A stretch of DNA of 64,000 bases from the NCBI RefSeq assembly GCF_000315485.1, contig NZ_JH992940.1:1357194-1421193 (forward strand). The letters are read 5' to 3'. Shown piece by piece: positions 26,723 to 35,233 of this stretch. The translations under genes and the position numbers were made by a program. Numbering within the stretch: position 1 is the stretch's first letter; each line of letters begins with the position of its first letter. Below the pieces are notes generated by a model. The model did no database searches. It saw only the letters and a list, made by a program, of their open reading frames with translations, and was not told where the DNA came from. Source of the DNA: Bacteroides oleiciplenus YIT 12058 (lineage in GTDB: Bacteria > Bacteroidota > Bacteroidia > Bacteroidales > Bacteroidaceae).

Positions 26723-27469
26723 ATGGAATTTATCACATTGAACCCGGATAATGTCATGAGCGAACATTTATGTTGCGCCATTTCTGATAAAAAGCATCAA
26801 ACAGGTGTAAATGATAAGCGCAACTGGTTGTCCGAACGTGTAAAAGAAGGGCACATCTTCCGCAAACTGGATGCACAAGGCAAGGTATTTATCGAGTATG
26901 CCCCGCTGGAAAAGGCGTGGGTACCCGTAACGGGAAACAACTATCTGTATATCTACTGCCTGTGGATAGCAGGTAGCTACAAGGGAAAAGGATATGGAGA
27001 AGCCTTGTTGCAATCGTGCATTGACGATGCTAAGGCACAAGGAAAATCGGGTATCTGTGTGCTCTCTTCCAAGAAGAAGAAACCCTTCTTGTCCGACAAG
27101 AAATTCATGATGAAATACGGCTTCAAAGTAGTAGATACCATTAATGATGAATATGAATTATTAGCTCTTTCCCTTGACGGCACCCAACCGCAATTCACGG
27201 CGGACGCACGGAAACAGACTATTGAGAATAAAGAGCTGACCATATATTACGGCATGCAATGTCCTTACATCCCCAACTGCATCGAGCAAATCTATAATTA
27301 TTGTGAAAACAATCAGGTGCCTTTGAGGTTGATAGAAGTCAACACGCTGGAGAAAGCCAAGCAACTGCCTTGTATCTTCAATAATTGGGCGGTATTCTAT
27401 AACGGGAAGTTCGAGACTGTACATCTGCTGAATGAAGGATTGCTAAAGAAATTGTTACAATCAAAATAA
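26723..27469 (+). CDS. YoaP-like GNAT acetyltransferase
   Basis: The 248-residue product has a GNAT domain (YLYIYCLWIAGSYKGKGYGEALLQ, about 70-140) and a C-terminal YoaP domain (about 165-245) with a thioredoxin-like Cys-Pro segment (YGMQCPYIPNC). The start is 1 nt after the AraC stop. YoaP-type proteins are of unknown function in Bacillus and gut bacteria. Co-expression with a GyrI-containing AraC regulator suggests small-molecule response, as inference. Confidence 0.9.
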   Translation: MEFITLNPDNVMSEHLCCAISDKKHQTGVNDKRNWLSERVKEGHIFRKLDAQGKVFIEYAPLEKAWVPVTGNNYLYIYCLWIAGSYKGKGYGEALLQSCIDDAKAQGKSGICVLSSKKKKPFLSDKKFMMKYGFKVVDTINDEYELLALSLDGTQPQFTADARKQTIENKELTIYYGMQCPYIPNCIEQIYNYCENNQVPLRLIEVNTLEKAKQLPCIFNNWAVFYNGKFETVHLLNEGLLKKLLQSK

Positions 27470-27505
27470 AAATCATATTTATAGAACTCTAATTCAAGAA
27501 CAATT

Positions 27506-27778
27506 ATGGAAATGAAATTTTGCCAGAGTTGCGGAATGCCGCTGACATCCAATGAAGTTTGCGGAACAAATGCTGACGGTAGTCTCAGCGCAGACTACTG
27601 TACTTACTGTTATCAGAATGGAAAGTTCACTCAAGACTACACCATGGACGAGATGATAGAACATTGCGCTCAGTTTGTTGAGGAATTCAACAAAGACTCG
27701 GAACAGAAAGTGACTAAAGAAGAGGCTATTGCTATGATGAAGCAAGAGTTTCCGAAGTTGAAACGCTGGCAGAATTAA
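27506..27778 (+). CDS. Zinc-ribbon protein (PF12674-type)
   Basis: The 90-residue protein begins MEMKFCQSCGMPLTSNEVCG and continues with YCTYCYQNGKF, giving four Cys pairs of a zinc ribbon. The rest is helical, with an acidic repeat of EMIEHCAQFVEEF. It is the small, widespread putative zinc-ribbon family; partner unknown. It sits between the YoaP gene and the GrpB fusion. Confidence 0.88.
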   Translation: MEMKFCQSCGMPLTSNEVCGTNADGSLSADYCTYCYQNGKFTQDYTMDEMIEHCAQFVEEFNKDSEQKVTKEEAIAMMKQEFPKLKRWQN

Positions 27779-27788
27779 TTGCCAACAT

Positions 27789-27830
27789 CTTGCCACCGCA
27801 TTGGCAAAAGTTTGCCAATGCGATGGCAAG
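27789..27830. other. Strong inverted repeat without T-tract
   Basis: A stem of about 20 bp with one mismatch (CTTGCCACCGCATTGGCAAA with its complement) closes over 2 nt. No run of T follows on either strand, so it is not a standard terminator. It lies between the zinc-ribbon gene and the GrpB fusion. Confidence 0.7.
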
Positions 27831-27933
27831 AAAAGAATAGAATAGTCTGCTTGAAGTTGAAAAAGCCTTTAATAATCTGCTCTATTTACTAGAAAAAGCG
27901 TACTTTTACAACACAAATAAAAACTATCCTATT

Positions 27934-28803
27934 ATGAAACAATTGACAGAAATGTCCAATGAAGAATTAGGAATATTGTTTCCCATCATCTTGACTGAAC
28001 ATAAAGAAGACTGGGCCAAATCATACGATCAGGAGGAAAAAATACTTTACGATACTATTGGCAAAAACATCTACCGCATTGACCATATAGGAAGTACCGC
28101 CGTTGAACAATTAATCGCAAAGCCAACCATAGATATATTATTAGAAATCAATGGTGAAACCAATATCAAGGAATTAATCAAAAGGCTGGAAAGCATAGGA
28201 TATATTTATTCTCCACAGCCTCAAAAACCTGCCCCGCACATGATGTTCATGAAAGGATATACCCTACAGGGGTTTCAGGGACAGACTTACCATATTCACG
28301 TAAGATATGTCGGGCATTGGGATGAGCCTGTTTTCTGCCACTACCTCCAAACTCACCCGGATGTGGCTCATGATTACGGAGAACTCAAGAAGAAATTAAA
28401 AGAGAAGTACGAGCATGACAGAGAGGCATATACGGAAGGGAAAACGGAATTCATCAAATACATTGTTCAATTGGCAAAGATGCTGCCCAAAGAACACTCC
28501 CGCATCGAAAAGGAAAAGCAAACCGTAGAGCAGATGATTCGCCTCTACTGCCGGAAGAAAGAGGGAAACGAGACCTTATGTCCGCAATGCAGGAAACTAT
28601 TGGAGTATGCACAGACGCGGCTTTCCCGTTGTCCGTTTGGAGAAAGGAAATCAACTTGCCGGATTTGTACCGTGCATTGTTATAAACCGGAAATGAGGGA
28701 ACGAATGAGGATAGTGATGAGATGGGCAGGACCGAGAATGCTGTTCTATCATCCGGCGGCTGCTATCCGACATTTGTGGCAGGAATATATCAGGAAGAAA
28801 TAG
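27934..28803 (+). CDS. GrpB nucleotidyltransferase fused to a nitrous-oxide-stimulated-promoter domain
   Basis: Residues 1 to about 175 are a GrpB/UPF0157 nucleotidyltransferase fold with RIDHIGSTAVEQLIAKPTID, the GS and KP..D motifs of the family. From about residue 190 is the NOSP-type domain (PF11756-like): IRLYCRKKEGNETLCPQCRK, then two Cys pairs (SRCPFGERKSTCRICTVHCY) and RWAGPRMLFYHP. GrpB proteins relate to glutamate-rich or coenzyme metabolism and NOSP to a nitrous-oxide-induced gene; the linkage of the two is unusual and not explained by either name. 289 residues, full length. Confidence 0.9.
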   Translation: MKQLTEMSNEELGILFPIILTEHKEDWAKSYDQEEKILYDTIGKNIYRIDHIGSTAVEQLIAKPTIDILLEINGETNIKELIKRLESIGYIYSPQPQKPAPHMMFMKGYTLQGFQGQTYHIHVRYVGHWDEPVFCHYLQTHPDVAHDYGELKKKLKEKYEHDREAYTEGKTEFIKYIVQLAKMLPKEHSRIEKEKQTVEQMIRLYCRKKEGNETLCPQCRKLLEYAQTRLSRCPFGERKSTCRICTVHCYKPEMRERMRIVMRWAGPRMLFYHPAAAIRHLWQEYIRKK

Positions 28804-28835
28804 GAGGTATTTAAGAGTGAGCACAGATGAAATAT

Positions 28836-28879
28836 TTTTCGCCCCTACAAAGTCGCCACAAAGCATGTAGGGGCGAAAA
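28836..28879. terminator. Bidirectional terminator after the GrpB fusion
   Basis: A 13-bp stem (TTTCGCCCCTACA with its complement) has T-rich and A-rich flanks, between two convergent genes. The words TTTCGCCCCTACAA recur at 43395-43410, suggesting a shared element. Confidence 0.75.
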
Positions 28880-28912
28880 CATATTCAGCCGAAATGAGAA
28901 ATTCAGCTATTC

Positions 28913-29377
28913 TCAATTAAAATAATACAAGAACACCGCAATCCCTTCAAGTGCCTTCTTAGGCTGATCCTTTATTTCAATTGCAAACTTAATCTCCGCT
29001 TTTGCCACACCACGCAAATTTGCCAACGAATGTAATTTCGCCACCAAACGTACACTTTGTCCTGACAATACTGCCTGACCGAATTTCATCTGTTCCATAC
29101 CGTAATTAACCATCATTTTCAGGTTGTTCACCTCAATAATCTGGTTCCACAAATGCGGAAGCATAGATAAAGTGAGATAACCATGCGCAATGGTCGTCTT
29201 GAAATGACTTTCTGTTTTTGCACGTTCCGTGTCTACATGTATCCATTGATGGTCCAGTGTAGCATCCGCAAACATATTGATGCGCTCTTGCGAAAGTTCT
29301 ACATAATCAGAAACACCAATTTGCTGGCCTACCAGTTTTTCAAACTCCTCGTACGAGTTAATAATTACTTTTTCCAT
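28913..29377 (-). CDS. MaoC-like dehydratase (R-specific hydratase type)
   Basis: The 154-residue hotdog protein shows the MaoC hydratase motif: FADATLDHQWIHVDTERAK with catalytic Asp and His, and IAHGYLTLSM. It hydrates or dehydrates enoyl-CoA-type thioesters. It is the second gene of a two-gene operon, 21 nt after the SDR gene. Together they could reduce and dehydrate a 3-hydroxyacyl intermediate, but the substrate is unknown. Confidence 0.93.
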   Translation of the reverse strand: MEKVIINSYEEFEKLVGQQIGVSDYVELSQERINMFADATLDHQWIHVDTERAKTESHFKTTIAHGYLTLSMLPHLWNQIIEVNNLKMMVNYGMEQMKFGQAVLSGQSVRLVAKLHSLANLRGVAKAEIKFAIEIKDQPKKALEGIAVFLYYFN

Positions 29378-29398
29378 TATTCGTTTATTTAGTTAGTT

Positions 29399-30169
29399 CT
29401 ACGGTTGATAATCCCAACCATAATCATTATGATAAATCATCAATTTACTCATGCCTCCATCAATCGTGATGTTCTCTCCATTAATGAAAGAATTTCGTTC
29501 ATCACAAAGGAAAAGAACAGCGCGGGCTATGTCAGCCGGCTCTCCCACCCTTTGTGAAGGATGTTGCATGACGTCGCCTTCCGTGTAAGACGGAACATAA
29601 TCATCTTCGTGATAACTGCCTGTATCAATCCATCCCGGAGCAATGGAGTTCACCCGAGCAATGCCGGAAAGACTGACAGCCAGCGCATGTGTCAAAGCAG
29701 TTATTCCACCTTTGGCAGCCGTATAGCTCTCCGTATTGGTTTGCGACTGGAAAGCACGGGTAGAAGATATATTCACGATGGAGCCCGCCCCACTGAAATA
29801 ATCCTTGAACAGCAAAGACAAGAAGTAAGGAGCAGCCACTCCCACACGCTGTACGTACACGAAATCCTCATAAGAACAATTACTCAATATCCCTCCGTTC
29901 GTCAGACAGGCATTGTTCACCAGACAATCTATCTGGTTCTCAAGAGACAAGACAAAGTCAACAAAGTCCCTCAAAGTTTCCTCCTCGGCAATATCCCCCA
30001 CAAATCCCGTCACGGAAAGACTTCTTTCCGACATCTTCTCTTCCACAACCTGCACCATCTCCGGCGTCTTATCTATGAAGTACACCGTATATCCGGCTTC
30101 CGCAAACATTTCGACAATACAACGTCCAATGCCCGCAGCTCCACCCGTCACAACACATACTTTATTCAT
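29399..30169 (-). CDS. SDR-family oxidoreductase
   Basis: The 256-residue protein has the Rossmann NAD(P) motif TGGAAGIGRCIV, the NNA motif in LVNNACLTNG, and the catalytic SYTAAKGG (Tyr-x-x-x-Lys). The C-terminal ENITIDGG is typical of the family. It precedes the MaoC gene and the pair is likely cotranscribed. Confidence 0.94.
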   Translation of the reverse strand: MNKVCVVTGGAAGIGRCIVEMFAEAGYTVYFIDKTPEMVQVVEEKMSERSLSVTGFVGDIAEEETLRDFVDFVLSLENQIDCLVNNACLTNGGILSNCSYEDFVYVQRVGVAAPYFLSLLFKDYFSGAGSIVNISSTRAFQSQTNTESYTAAKGGITALTHALAVSLSGIARVNSIAPGWIDTGSYHEDDYVPSYTEGDVMQHPSQRVGEPADIARAVLFLCDERNSFINGENITIDGGMSKLMIYHNDYGWDYQP

Positions 30170-30288
30170 ACGCTCTCTATATTAAGGGTTATAACTTCAA
30201 CAACAGATGATGCTATGAACAAAATCCCAATTACGAAGGTTATTATTCTTTTCATGGTTGTTTACTTTAAAATCGTGAAAACAGGTAA

Positions 30289-30296
30289 CAAATATA
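30289..30296 (-). promoter_or_regulatory. -7 box for the SDR-MaoC operon
   Basis: TATATTTG on the minus strand, 119 nt before the SDR start, so the leader would be long. Confidence 0.4.
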
Positions 30297-30358
30297 CTCC
30301 ATATTCCAGCAAGTTACAAAAAGTTGAGTACCCTTTTTCTTATTCAAAAAGGTTTTCC

Positions 30359-30366
30359 TACTTTTG
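30359..30366 (+). promoter_or_regulatory. -7 box for the channel operon
   Basis: TACTTTTG, 18 nt before the ATG at 30385. Confidence 0.6.
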
Positions 30367-30384
30367 TGACAAACATTACGAAAC

Positions 30385-31254
30385 ATGAGATTAAAAGAAA
30401 AATTCACTGCACTGATGCATAATCAGGCTTTGAAACGAAAATTATATATCATCATATTCGAAGCTGATACACGTGCCGGAAAGCTGTTTGACGTCACACT
30501 AATCTGGTGTATCCTGCTCAGCATCGGGCTTGTTATCCTGGAAAGTCTGCAAGGATTACCGGTATGGCTAAAGACACCTTTCATTGTGATGGAGTATCTG
30601 CTGACGGGCTTCTTTACTTTCGAATATATCACCCGGCTGTATTGCTCACCCAAACCTGCAAAGTATGCTTTCAGTGCTTTCGGCATTATCGATTTACTGG
30701 CCACACTGCCACTTTATCTTGCTTTTCTGTTCCCCGGAGCACGTTATTTGCTTATCATACGAGCTTTCCGTCTGATACGTATATTCCGTGTATTTAAGCT
30801 ATTCAACTTCTGGATGGAAGGGCAGATGTTACTGACCGCATTGCGCGACAGTAGCAAAAAGATTGCCGTATTTTTCATGTTCGTTGTCATTCTGGTGATA
30901 TCCATCGGGACGCTAATGTACATGATTGAAGGTGGAAAGCCCGGTTCTCAGTTCAGTAATATCCCCAACAGTATCTATTGGGCTTGTGTCACGCTTACTA
31001 CTGTAGGATACGGTGACATTACGCCTGTTACAGCTTTGGGAAAATTCCTTTCGGGCTGCGTCATGCTGACAGGTTACACAATTATTGCAGTACCCACCGG
31101 AATTGTCTCCGTATCACTGATGAAAAGGCATGAAAAGAATGTGGCAAGAGAATGTCCCAACTGCCACAGAAGAGGACACGATGAGGGTGCACAATATTGC
31201 AAGTATTGTGGTTCAGCGCTCAATGGAATGAAGAATGAGGAAGGAAGTATTTAG
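30385..31254 (+). CDS. Voltage-gated potassium-type ion channel with C-terminal zinc ribbon
   Basis: Six membrane helices are expected; the S4-type helix reads RAFRLIRIFRVFKLF with regularly spaced Arg, and the selectivity filter is TTVGYGD. The C-terminal ECPNCHRRGHDEGAQYCKYC is a zinc ribbon, which is unusual as a channel tail. The 289-residue protein is full length for KvAP-like bacterial channels. YjbQ follows 25 nt downstream and the SDR gene 16 nt after that, forming an operon. Confidence 0.93.
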   Translation: MRLKEKFTALMHNQALKRKLYIIIFEADTRAGKLFDVTLIWCILLSIGLVILESLQGLPVWLKTPFIVMEYLLTGFFTFEYITRLYCSPKPAKYAFSAFGIIDLLATLPLYLAFLFPGARYLLIIRAFRLIRIFRVFKLFNFWMEGQMLLTALRDSSKKIAVFFMFVVILVISIGTLMYMIEGGKPGSQFSNIPNSIYWACVTLTTVGYGDITPVTALGKFLSGCVMLTGYTIIAVPTGIVSVSLMKRHEKNVARECPNCHRRGHDEGAQYCKYCGSALNGMKNEEGSI

Positions 31255-31279
31255 ATAAAAAATTAAAGCAATATATAAG

Positions 31280-31705
31280 ATGGAACAAAATCTCGTTACC
31301 CAAAAAGAATTTACCCTACATCCCCGCTCCCGTGGTTTTCATCTGATAACGGATGAAATTATACGCAATCTGCCCCGATTGCCACAAGCAGGTATTCTGC
31401 ATCTGTTCATCAAGCATACCAGCGCAGGCCTGACAATCAATGAAAACGCTGATCCGGATGTCCAGACAGATATGGAAGCCATCTTCAACCGTCTGGTGAA
31501 AGAACGGGAACCTTATTATATGCATACCTGCGAAGGTGATGACGATATGCCTGCCCATGCCAAATCCACTCTGACAGGAAACAGCCTCACCATCCCCGTC
31601 ACCGATGGCAGACTAAATATGGGTATCTGGCAAGGCATATACCTTTGCGAATTCCGCAATCGTGGCGGTGGAAGAAAAATAGTAGCAACTGTAATCGGAC
31701 AATAA
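31280..31705 (+). CDS. YjbQ/UPF0047 family protein
   Basis: The 141-residue protein shows the family signature HLFIKHTSAGLTINENADP followed by VQTDM and a late LTGNSLTIPV. YjbQ-type proteins have been described as thiamine-phosphate-related enzymes. It is the second gene of the channel operon. Confidence 0.92.
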   Translation: MEQNLVTQKEFTLHPRSRGFHLITDEIIRNLPRLPQAGILHLFIKHTSAGLTINENADPDVQTDMEAIFNRLVKEREPYYMHTCEGDDDMPAHAKSTLTGNSLTIPVTDGRLNMGIWQGIYLCEFRNRGGGRKIVATVIGQ

Positions 31706-31721
31706 CCAATTATCAGAAAGT

Positions 31722-32447
31722 ATGAAACGAGCCATTATCATAGGAGCCACTTCCGGCATAGGAGAAGAAGTAGCCAAACTGCTGGTTCAGCAAGGCTGGC
31801 ACATCGGCATTGCCGGAAGACGGGAAGAAGCTTTGAAGAATCTGCAAGCTACCGCACCCGGACAAATAGAAATCCAGCGACTGGACGTGACGGAGGCAGA
31901 CGCCCCCACCCTGCTGGAAACTCTTATCCGAAAACTGGGAGGCATGGATTTATTCTTCCTGAGCTCCGGCATCGGCAGTCAGAACCCTGACCTGCTGCCC
32001 GAAATAGAACTGAACACCACCCGTACCAATGTGGAAGGTTTTACCCGCATGGTAACCTCCGCTTTCAATTACTTCAAAGCACGGGGCGAAGGGCATATTG
32101 CCGTCATCAGTTCCATTGCAGGCACCAAGGGACTGGGCATTGCCCCAGCTTATTCTGCAACGAAACGTTTCCAGAACACCTATATCGATGCCTTGGCACA
32201 ACTTGCCCGGATGCAACACCTGAACATTCATTTCACGGATATACGCCCGGGGTTTGTCGCCACTGACCTGTTGAAGAGTGGTAAATTCCCAATGCTGATG
32301 CAAGCCGGACAAGTAGCAAAAAGCATTGTCCGCGCACTGAACCGAAAGAAACGGGTGGTTGTTATAGATGGTAGATACCGGGTACTCGTTTTCTTTTGGA
32401 GAATGATACCTCGGTGGTTATGGGAAAGGTTGCCTATAAAGAACTAA
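31722..32447 (+). CDS. SDR-family oxidoreductase
   Basis: A 241-residue Rossmann-fold dehydrogenase with the glycine-rich GATSGIGEEVAKLL, SSGIGSQN in the NNAG position, the Ser/Tyr/Lys core (VISSIAG and YSATKRF) and TDIRPGFVATDL. No membrane segment is seen. It is the third gene of the channel operon. Substrate unknown. Confidence 0.92.
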   Translation: MKRAIIIGATSGIGEEVAKLLVQQGWHIGIAGRREEALKNLQATAPGQIEIQRLDVTEADAPTLLETLIRKLGGMDLFFLSSGIGSQNPDLLPEIELNTTRTNVEGFTRMVTSAFNYFKARGEGHIAVISSIAGTKGLGIAPAYSATKRFQNTYIDALAQLARMQHLNIHFTDIRPGFVATDLLKSGKFPMLMQAGQVAKSIVRALNRKKRVVVIDGRYRVLVFFWRMIPRWLWERLPIKN

Positions 32448-32511
32448 GAATTCTTGCCCTGTTCCCTCAAATATCGTATATTCGACCTCCAAACCAAACA
32501 ATATTCTGAAA

Positions 32512-33492
32512 ATGAAAAAGAACTCTATACATATCTTGATAGTCTCCTCGGTTGCCTTGTGTGTAGGCACCGCACTCCCTTTCCTGCTGGGACATAGTGC
32601 GATAGACCCTGAACAGCAATCCGTTAAGTCCGAAGTACCATACTGTGTCACCTCTCCCGCCGTACCGGATAGAATCACCTTTGCCGGACAGGAAATTGAC
32701 CTGAAGCGTTACGACCACCGCGAACGTATGGACCGCGAACAGATGTCGTTCACCTACATGCACTCCACCACTATGCTGACCATCAAACGTGCCAACCGTT
32801 TCTTCCCCATCATTGAACCGATACTGAAAGAAAACGGTGTGCCCGATGACTTTAAATATCTTGCCGTCATAGAAAGTAATCTGAATACCCTTGCCCGCAG
32901 TCCGGCAGGAGCCGCTGGAATGTGGCAGTTCATGCAGACCACCGGACGTGAATTCGGCCTTGAAGTCAACCCCAGTGTCGATGAACGTTATCATGTGGAA
33001 AAAGCAACCCATGCGGCATGTAAGTATCTGAAGGATGCGTACCAGAGATATGGTAACTGGCTTTGTGTAGCCGCCGCTTACAATGGCGGGCAAGGCCGTA
33101 TTTCTTCTGAACTGAGAAAGCAACTCGTAGATCAGGCCGTAGACCTTTGGCTGGTTGAAGAGACTTCCCGCTATATGTTCCGTCTGCTTGCTGCTAAAGC
33201 TGTCATCAGTAATCCGCAACGCTACGGCTTCCTGCTTAAACGGGAACATCTTTATCCACCTATTCCTTATACGGAAGTCACCATTAATACGGGTATTGAC
33301 AACCTGGCACAGTTTGCCAAAGACAAGGGTATCACCTACGCTCAACTGAAGGACGCCAACCCCTGGTTGCGCGACAGTTCCCTGCAAAACAAAAGCGGAC
33401 GCACATACGTTCTGAAAATACCTACACAGGCAGGAATGCATTACGACCCGAAAAAGACAGTGCCTTACAATAAAAATTGGGTAATCAATTGA
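32512..33492 (+). CDS. MltD-like lytic murein transglycosylase
   Basis: The 326-residue product begins with a signal-type hydrophobic N-terminus and has an SLT domain with ESNLNTLARSPAGAAGMWQF (catalytic Glu) and AAYNGGQGRI. A LysM-like segment (LAQFAKDKGITYAQLKDANP) lies near the C-terminus. It cleaves peptidoglycan glycan strands. It starts 64 nt after the SDR gene and may belong to the same operon. Confidence 0.92.
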   Translation: MKKNSIHILIVSSVALCVGTALPFLLGHSAIDPEQQSVKSEVPYCVTSPAVPDRITFAGQEIDLKRYDHRERMDREQMSFTYMHSTTMLTIKRANRFFPIIEPILKENGVPDDFKYLAVIESNLNTLARSPAGAAGMWQFMQTTGREFGLEVNPSVDERYHVEKATHAACKYLKDAYQRYGNWLCVAAAYNGGQGRISSELRKQLVDQAVDLWLVEETSRYMFRLLAAKAVISNPQRYGFLLKREHLYPPIPYTEVTINTGIDNLAQFAKDKGITYAQLKDANPWLRDSSLQNKSGRTYVLKIPTQAGMHYDPKKTVPYNKNWVIN

Positions 33493-33594
33493 AGTAAGAT
33501 ACGCATTCATTTAAACAAATTATCAACGAGGATTTAGATACTCGTATTAGAAGAGATACATATAATTATTTACAAAATCAGAAGTTTGGAGATA

Positions 33595-33682
33595 CAGTCG
33601 TAACCTCATCCCCATTCAGTCGGTAGGTGAATATGATTCAGTCGTAATGTGAATGCCATTCAGTCGGTACCTCATTATAGTC
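33595..33682. repeat. Four 22-bp tandem units (array C)
   Basis: Four units start exactly at 33595, 33617, 33639 and 33661. All begin CAGTCG; units 1 and 3 continue TA and units 2 and 4 continue GTA, with shared GAATnnnATT or CCTCAT middles. They are the reverse complement of array B units. They lie between the transglycosylase and mgtC genes. Confidence 0.8.
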
Positions 33683-33760
33683 CATATTTACACACCTGAC
33701 AATCAACCTGTTACACAGACGTCTTTTAATGACAATAAATTAGAACAAAAAGGAGGTAAT

Positions 33761-34429
33761 ATGACATTAGATTTTGATTTCGTACTCAGACTATTAGTTG
33801 CCGGCATTTTAGGCGCCATCATCGGGCTGGACAGAGAATACCGTGCCAAAGAAGCCGGATACCGCACCCATTTTCTGGTATCATTGGGCAGTGCCCTCAT
33901 TATGATTGTTTCCCAATACGGCTTTCAGGACATCATCAAGGAAAACAGCGTCACGCTGGACCCGAGCCGTGTGGCAGCGCAAGTAGTCAGCGGCATTGGT
34001 TTTATCGGTGCAGGTACCATCATCCTGCAAAAACAGATTGTACGCGGGCTTACCACCGCGGCAGGAATATGGGCCACCGCAGGCATCGGCCTGGCCGTTG
34101 GTGCCGGAATGTATGTGATAAGTATTGCTGCTACCCTATTGACTTTAGCCGGATTAGAGCTTCTCAGCATTCTGTTCAAAAGCGTAGGAATGAAAAGTTC
34201 CATGATTACTTTCTCTACCACAAACAAGGACATCCTCAAAGAAGTTTCCGATCGTTTCAAATCCCGGAATTATATGTTAGTCTCCTACAAAATGGAAAGG
34301 CTCGGCTATGGAGAAACAGAAAGATATATGGTGACTATGGTTATCAAATCCAAGCGAAGCAATGACGAAGGACATATGCTGTCATTGATGCAGGAATGGC
34401 CGGACGTCACTGTAGAACAAATAGAATAA
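33761..34429 (+). CDS. MgtC/SapB-family membrane protein
   Basis: The start at 33761 is fixed by an AGGAGG at 33751-33756, one of the few strong ribosome-binding sites in the window; a longer frame upstream would run through array C. The 222-residue protein has the MgtC helices with GAIIGLDREYRAKEAGYRTHF, SGIGFIGAGTI and TTAAGIWATAGIGLA, then an ACT-like cytoplasmic C-terminus. MgtC proteins modulate F-type ATPase or magnesium stress. Confidence 0.94.
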   Translation: MTLDFDFVLRLLVAGILGAIIGLDREYRAKEAGYRTHFLVSLGSALIMIVSQYGFQDIIKENSVTLDPSRVAAQVVSGIGFIGAGTIILQKQIVRGLTTAAGIWATAGIGLAVGAGMYVISIAATLLTLAGLELLSILFKSVGMKSSMITFSTTNKDILKEVSDRFKSRNYMLVSYKMERLGYGETERYMVTMVIKSKRSNDEGHMLSLMQEWPDVTVEQIE

Positions 34430-34435
34430 CTGTCG

Positions 34436-35206
34436 TTACTGCTTCTCCGTCAGATGTTTCCAATAGCGCACAGGCATATCCTGTTTGTGTTTCCGCGGGT
34501 TTATCCTTTCTTTGATGCAGATAGCTTTAAAGTACGTCTTCCATAATTGCTGAAAAAGTTTTTCGTCCTTGTCCATCAAACTCTCATCCAGCATACCGGT
34601 AACGAGATGCCCCTCCCGCGAACCTTCTTCGAAAGTAACCTGACGCACTTCTTTTAAATCATAATAGAATCCGTAAGCCCGCTTGATGTCGTATATCAAC
34701 CAAGGCTGGTCGGCAAAACGGTCTTTAAAATGGTCGATAGCCAAGGGGAGAGCGTTTTTTTCCGGTTCTACGGCAGCAAAGAATGTGCCGTCGGCAGCCT
34801 TCTGAAAACGGATAAACTGGAGCATGCGAAGACGTTCCCAGTCTACCCTTTTCCACATGCGTGAGAATTCCAAGACATCAGGGTCAGCAAAGTTCGTTTC
34901 AATGGAACGGGGAGCATCAATCGCCTTGCGCATATAACGGAACAGCAATATCGGTGTTTCTGCTTCTTCCGCCAGCCAACACTGAGCAAGGCAGGACAAA
35001 GCCCCGGAAGAAAGTTTCTTCTGCAGACCGCGCCACACACGCTTTGCTTTCTTCTCTTCAGTAATCACCATGAAAGCCTCATCATGAAATAAAGGTAACG
35101 GTTCTCCTTCCGGAAGCAGAGCATCAGGGAAAGTCCGACGGGAATAAGCTTCAAAAACAGAAGTCAACAGGCCCTCGAAAGTATTATCAAAGATGAATAT
35201 CGTCAT
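34436..35206 (-). CDS. Putative DNA repair protein, TIGR03915/DUF4130 family
   Basis: The 256-residue protein starts MTIFIFDNTFEGLLTSVFEA and has the central FKDRFADQPWLIYDIKRAYG and C-terminal RINPRKHKQDMPVRYWKHL typical of the TIGR03915 family. It is always encoded beside the radical SAM protein upstream, as here, 27 nt apart. The family is annotated as putative DNA repair but has no demonstrated activity known to me. Related proteins are fused to uracil-DNA glycosylases. Confidence 0.88.
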   Translation of the reverse strand: MTIFIFDNTFEGLLTSVFEAYSRRTFPDALLPEGEPLPLFHDEAFMVITEEKKAKRVWRGLQKKLSSGALSCLAQCWLAEEAETPILLFRYMRKAIDAPRSIETNFADPDVLEFSRMWKRVDWERLRMLQFIRFQKAADGTFFAAVEPEKNALPLAIDHFKDRFADQPWLIYDIKRAYGFYYDLKEVRQVTFEEGSREGHLVTGMLDESLMDKDEKLFQQLWKTYFKAICIKERINPRKHKQDMPVRYWKHLTEKQ

Positions 35207-35233
35207 GATTATTTTTTATGAAACCATAAATAG

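Noticed and set aside
33595-33682. CRISPR-like direct repeats
   Set aside because: Units abut with no spacer, and only about 8 of 22 positions are constant.
33653-33760. Longer N-terminus for MgtC
   Set aside because: It runs through array C, while AGGAGG sits just before 33761.
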